Made by a program: the position numbers and the translations under genes. 40,641 bases of DNA, from NCBI GenBank assembly GCA_949285735.1, contig CASEAQ010000019.1, positions 1 through 40,641 on the forward strand, read 5' to 3'. Each line of letters starts with the position of its first letter. Positions within the stretch are counted from its first letter, which is position 1. The notes beneath the pieces were generated by a model that was not told the origin of the DNA, made no database searches, and worked only from the letters and a program-made list of their open reading frames with translations. The DNA is from an uncultured Bacteroidales bacterium. GTDB lineage: Bacteria > Bacteroidota > Bacteroidia > Bacteroidales > Muribaculaceae. Positions 37,246 to 40,641 of the stretch are shown piece after piece.

Positions 37246-38523
37246 TCATTCGAGAGCCTGCCTCAAGTCTTCGATGATGTCATCGACATTTTCTATGCCC
37301 ACCGACAGCCTGATGAGGTCGGGGGCAACGCCAGCCTCGATGAGCTGCTCGTCGGTCAGCTGGCGATGGGTGTGGCTTGCAGGGTGCAGCACACACGAGC
37401 GAGCATCGGCGACATGGGTCACTATGCAGATGAACTTGAGGCGATCCATGAATCGTATAGCGTCTTCGCGCGTTCCCTTTATGCCGAATGTCAGCACTCC
37501 GCAGGTGCCGTTGGGCAGGTATTTGCGGGCGAGGTTGTGGTATTTGTCACCTTCGAGGTCGGCATAGTGCACCCAGTTTACGCGAGGGTGTGCCGAGAGG
37601 AATTTTGCCACCTTCAGTGCATTCTCGCAGTGGCGAGGAACACGCAGGTGTAGCGTCTCGATGCCCACGTTGATGAGGAATGCGTTTTGCGGCGACTGGG
37701 CAGAACCGAGGTCGCGCATCAGTTGGGCTGTGGCTTTGACGATGTAGGCCTGCCGTCCAAACTTCTTGGTGTATGACAGCCCGTGGTATGATTCGTCGGG
37801 CTGGGTTAGGCAGGCGAAGCGTTCGGGGTATTGCTCCCAGTCGAAGTTTCCGCTGTCGATTATCGCACCGCCCACGGTCATGGCGTGACCGTCGAGGTAT
37901 TTTGTGGTCGAATGAGTCACGATGTCGGCACCCCATTCAAATGGGCGGCAGTTGATGGGTGTGGCAAATGTGTTATCGACGATTAGAGGTACGCCATGCT
38001 TGTGTGCAATCTTGGCAAACTTCTCGATGTCGAGAATGTTCATGCCAGGGTTGGCGATGGTTTCGCCAAACATGGCTTTGGTGTTGGGCTTGAAAGCTGC
38101 GTCAATCTCGGCTTCGTCGGCATCGGCATCGACAAATGTAACGTCGATGCCAAGTTTGCGCATCGTCACGTTGAACAGGTTGAAAGTGCCTCCATATATC
38201 GTGGTTGAGCACACCAGATGGTCGCCAGCCTCGCAGATGTTGAACACGGCATAGAAGTTGGCAGCCTGCCCCGAAGAGGTGAGCATACCGGCAACTCCGC
38301 CTTCGAGGGCTGTTATTTTGGCGGCAACGGCATCGCAGGTGGGATTCTGCAAGCGGGTGTAGAAGTACCCGTTTTCTTCGAGGTCGAAGAGGCGCGCCAT
38401 TTGCTCGCTGGTGTCGTATTTGAATGTCGTGCTTTGGTAGATGGGTAATATGCGTGGTTCTCCGTTGTTTGGCTTCCAGCCACCTTGTACGCAGAGGGTT
38501 TCTCTGTTGAGATTATTGTTCAT
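37246..38523 (-). CDS. metY: O-acetylhomoserine aminocarboxypropyltransferase MetY
   Basis: A 425-residue PLP enzyme of the Cys/Met metabolism family that joins O-acetylhomoserine with sulfide to make homocysteine. Motifs include the substrate-binding start LCVQGGWKPNNGEPR, YTRLQNPTCDAVAAKI, SSGQAANFYAVF and THSTTKYLDGHAMTVGG with PLP-binding Lys208. The end reads PDLIRLSVGIENVDDIIEDLRQALE, the normal C-terminus. Length fits MetY (about 425 residues) rather than shorter cystathionine lyases. O-acetylserine use as an alternative substrate is common in the family. The LysM gene follows after 66 bases on the same strand; whether they share a transcript is unclear. Confidence 0.94.
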   Translation of the reverse strand: MNNNLNRETLCVQGGWKPNNGEPRILPIYQSTTFKYDTSEQMARLFDLEENGYFYTRLQNPTCDAVAAKITALEGGVAGMLTSSGQAANFYAVFNICEAGDHLVCSTTIYGGTFNLFNVTMRKLGIDVTFVDADADEAEIDAAFKPNTKAMFGETIANPGMNILDIEKFAKIAHKHGVPLIVDNTFATPINCRPFEWGADIVTHSTTKYLDGHAMTVGGAIIDSGNFDWEQYPERFACLTQPDESYHGLSYTKKFGRQAYIVKATAQLMRDLGSAQSPQNAFLINVGIETLHLRVPRHCENALKVAKFLSAHPRVNWVHYADLEGDKYHNLARKYLPNGTCGVLTFGIKGTREDAIRFMDRLKFICIVTHVADARSCVLHPASHTHRQLTDEQLIEAGVAPDLIRLSVGIENVDDIIEDLRQALE

Positions 38524-38614
38524 GTCGAGTGAATATTCGTTTTTTTGTGATGAAACAAGAGTATTATCCCTCGCCCTTGGTTGTTGCCCGCAAGGCGAGT
38601 TGTATATTTACTTG

Positions 38615-38622
38615 CAAAGTTA
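38615..38622 (-). promoter_or_regulatory. metY -7 element
   Basis: On the - strand TAACTTTG (38622-38615) matches TAnnTTTG, about 92 bases before the metY start. A near -33 match, TTTC, lies about 21 bases upstream. The leader of about 85 bases shows no known riboswitch that I can recognise. Confidence 0.5.
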
Positions 38623-38684
38623 ATGAATATAGTTCAAATAATTGAAATTTTGCCTCGACGATTAGTAATGATTTCATTTTGGTG

Positions 38685-38692
38685 TATATTTG
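38685..38692 (+). promoter_or_regulatory. fructokinase -7 element
   Basis: TATATTTG (38685-38692) matches TAnnTTTG, 21 bases before the ATG at 38714. No good TTTG sits 19-21 bases upstream. The leader would be only about 15 bases. Confidence 0.45.
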
Positions 38693-38713
38693 TGTTTAAA
38701 AATATTATAGCAA

Positions 38714-39593
38714 TGAAAACAACTGTTGTAGGAATGGGCGAACTCCTGTGGGATGTGTTGACCGAGGGGAAAAGGATAGGCGGCGCACCAGCCAATTTTG
38801 CCTATCATGTGTCGCAATTCGGCTTCGACAGCCATGTGGTGAGCGCAGTGGGCAACGATGCCGACGGCGACGAGATTGTGGAAGTGCTGCGAGGTAAACT
38901 TGAAGGGATAGAGGTCGCGCGAGTGCCGTTCCCGACAGGTACGGTGCAGGTGTCGCTCGACGCAGCCGGAGTGCCGCCGTATGAGATAAAAGAGGGTGTG
39001 GCTGGGATAACATTCCGTTTACCGCACGATTGCGCCAACTTGCCGCCGAGGCGCGTGCTGTGTGTTTCGGGTCGCTTGCACAGCGTAGCGAGGTGAGCCG
39101 CAACACAATACGCCAGTTTTTGCAGACGATGCCCGATGGCGATGGGCGGTTGAAGATATTCGACATCAACCTGCGGCAGGCGTTTTATTGCAAGGAAGTG
39201 ATTGAGGTGTCGATGAGGCTATGCAACGTGATGAAGATTAACGACGAGGAACTGAAGGTGGTGGCTGACATGTTTGGCTGCAACGGCAGCGACTGTCGGG
39301 AAGTTTGCCGCAAGTTGCTCGACGACTTTTCGCTGCAAGTGTTGATACTCACTTGCGGGGCTGACGGCAGCAAGGTGTTTGCCCGAGACTGTGTGTCGGA
39401 ACTTGGCACGCCACGGGTGACGGTTGCCGACACGGTCGGTGCCGGCGATTCGTTTACGGCGGCATTCACAGCTTCGTATCTCAGGGGAATGACGGTTGCC
39501 GAGGCTCACAACCGTGCGGTGCAGGTGTCGGCATACGTGTGTACCCAAAATGGAGCGATGCAGCAGTTGCCGCAAGAGCTGATTGGCATTTAA
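38714..39593 (+). pseudogene. PfkB-family fructokinase, frame broken by a 1-base deletion
   Basis: Two frames (38714-39096 and 39004-39593) together encode a complete PfkB sugar kinase of about 293 residues, similar to Bacteroidales fructokinases. The first part reads MKTTVVGMGELLWDVL, GGAPANFAYHVSQFGFDS and GTVQVSLDAAGVPPYEIKEGVA. Then the frame turns to ITFRLPHDCANLPPRR and soon stops. One extra base between 39003 and 39004 would give VAWDNIPFTARLRQLAAEA, the expected continuation. The rest has FDINLRQAFY, LTCGADGSKVF and the active-site motif ADTVGAGDSFTAAF with catalytic Asp. The product is thus inactive as written. Function if intact: ATP-dependent phosphorylation of fructose or a similar sugar. 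A sequencing or assembly error is quite possible. Confidence 0.88.
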
Positions 39594-39611
39594 AGATATT
39601 CTGCCTGACGG

Positions 39612-39642
39612 AAGCGGGGCGGCGTGACCGCCCTGCTTTATT
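39612..39642 (+). terminator. terminator after the fructokinase gene
   Basis: AAGCGGGGCGG (39612-39622) pairs with CCGCCCTGCTT (39628-39638) across an 11-bp stem with one G-T pair, followed by TATTTT. It lies 18 bases past the kinase stop. The rest of 39643-39829 is AT-rich noncoding DNA; TTG (39781-39783), a 20-base spacer and TATTTTTT (39804-39811) is a weak promoter guess for the next gene. Confidence 0.75.
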
Positions 39643-39829
39643 TTGTGCATAAAAATCTGTGCCAAATGATAGTATTTGTTAATATATATGCCTGATTACT
39701 TAGGTATTGAAATTTAATTGCTGTGGTGAAGTACGTCTGTTAATTAATGTTGTTGCTTTGGGTGTTTGTGCGATAAATTATTGCCTTTTGTGATATAAAT
39801 CGTTATTTTTTAGGAAAATAGAAGATATT

Positions 39830-40641
39830 ATGAAACGAATGTTTGCGATGATTACGGTTATGTTGGTGTGGCTTGTGGGATTCTCGCAGGGGATAGCCGA
39901 CTCGCTTCGGTCGAGGCTTGAGGAGCAGTATTATGAGTATCCGCAGGAGAAAATCCATGTCACCACCGACCGCAACCACTACATGGGCGGCGACACGATA
40001 TGGTTCCGCGGGTTTGTGGTGAGTTCGGCGACCCATGAGCCGGTGTCGGTGAGCAAGTACATGTATGTTGAGTTGCGCACGCCATACAACACCGTTGACC
40101 AACGCATAAAGGTGATAGAGCGCGACGGGGTGTATGCCGGATATGTTCCTCTCGACATGCGCATAGCCGAGGGAGATTACACGCTTGTCGCCTATACCAA
40201 CTTCATGAACAGCGCGGGCGAGGCATACTTCTTTAAGAAGCCATTGGGAATACGCAACGCTTACTCGCTACGCCTTGACTTGTCGTCGAGCTACGAGTGG
40301 GAGAATGGAGGCGAGCGGCTCGTGTGCCGAATCGACTACCGCGACCGTGCGACGGGTAAGGACCGCGAACGGGAGTTCACCTACCGCACGATAAAGGATT
40401 CCGACTGGCGGCAGAGCTGGCGCAAGGACGGCACGGAGACGGTTAAGCTCGACCGGGAGGAGTATATGGCGGGCTGGCTTCTCGTGATGTGTGACGACTA
40501 TGCCAAGTACCTGCGTCTGCCCAAGAGCGTTGCGGAATATGATGTGACGTTCCACCCTGAGGGCGGTTACTTGGTTCCGGGTGAGGAGTGCCGTGTGGCA
40601 TTCAAGGCGATAGACAGCTATGGCGCTGGAATCCCGGTGAC
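39830..40641 (+). CDS. MG2-domain/TonB-plug type surface protein, N-terminal part (cut by window edge)
   Basis: The frame begins at ATG 39830 with a signal peptide (MKRMFAMITVMLVWLVGFSQG) and stays open for 270 codons to the window end. It contains PQEKIHVTTDRNHYMGGDTIWFRGFV, typical of the alpha-2-macroglobulin-like MG2 domain at the start of large Bacteroidales proteins that often end in a TonB receptor plug. Further matches are MYVELRTPYNTVDQRIKV and FHPEGGYLVPGEECRVAFKA. Relatives are about 800-900 residues and sit at the outer membrane. Their ligand is unknown. The C-terminal two-thirds are outside the window, so presence of a plug domain cannot be confirmed. Confidence 0.85.
   Translation, partial: MKRMFAMITVMLVWLVGFSQGIADSLRSRLEEQYYEYPQEKIHVTTDRNHYMGGDTIWFRGFVVSSATHEPVSVSKYMYVELRTPYNTVDQRIKVIERDGVYAGYVPLDMRIAEGDYTLVAYTNFMNSAGEAYFFKKPLGIRNAYSLRLDLSSSYEWENGGERLVCRIDYRDRATGKDREREFTYRTIKDSDWRQSWRKDGTETVKLDREEYMAGWLLVMCDDYAKYLRLPKSVAEYDVTFHPEGGYLVPGEECRVAFKAIDSYGAGIPV

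Overview
The window looks like chromosome from a member of the Bacteroidales, most plausibly Muribaculaceae or a near relative. The reasons are a SusC/SusD polysaccharide locus, type IX secretion (T9SS) C-terminal tails on several secreted proteins, a class III glutamine synthetase, a murT-murK-murQ type operon, PorT-like barrels, and promoters of the Bacteroidetes type (TTTG, about 19 bp, TAnnTTTG). The family is inferred from gene content, not from a marker gene. I saw no rRNA, tRNA, CRISPR array, integrase or intact transposase.

Region 1 (1-11519, + strand) is a polysaccharide utilisation locus for a beta-1,3-glucan such as laminarin. It holds the end of a SusC transporter, SusD, a T9SS-tailed surface protein, two GH16 endo-glucanases, a GH3 beta-glucosidase split by a frameshift, a GH128 endo-glucanase with a T9SS tail, and a separately placed GH2 enzyme. 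Surface enzymes would cut the glucan, SusCD would import oligomers, and the GH3 (if functional) would release glucose.

Region 2 (11544-18305, - strand) holds glnN (with a promoter and long leader), a small Dabb protein, an ABC-F ATPase with one degenerate ATP site, and an outer-membrane receptor-like gene broken near its N-terminus. A bidirectional terminator separates regions 1 and 2.

Region 3 (18306-24741) starts with about 800 bp of noncoding DNA. This contains a palindromic element and two tandem copies of a hairpin-plus-promoter module. They drive a four-gene operon: an FAD/Fe-S D-lactate dehydrogenase-like enzyme, a MurT-like membrane protein, a MurK-like kinase and the etherase MurQ. 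Together these explain uptake, phosphorylation and cleavage of N-acetylmuramic acid, with the released D-lactate oxidised by the first enzyme.

Region 4 (25037-32890) has a lone DUF5106/thioredoxin-like protein, a repeat cluster, and a tightly spaced operon: doxX-like, mnmA, a bifunctional-nuclease-family gene, a nucleoside permease, rsmE, kdsA and a TPR protein, closed by a terminator.

Region 5 (32889-40641) has an HsdR-N-like nuclease domain gene divergent from holA. Next come a - strand group (metY, a LysM plus periplasmic-binding-protein fusion, a PorT-like barrel), a fructokinase gene with a one-base frameshift, and the start of a large MG2/TonB-type surface protein cut by the window edge.

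Three genes (GH3, the receptor, fructokinase) have broken frames. Two are single-base losses, so consensus error and genuine decay are both live explanations.
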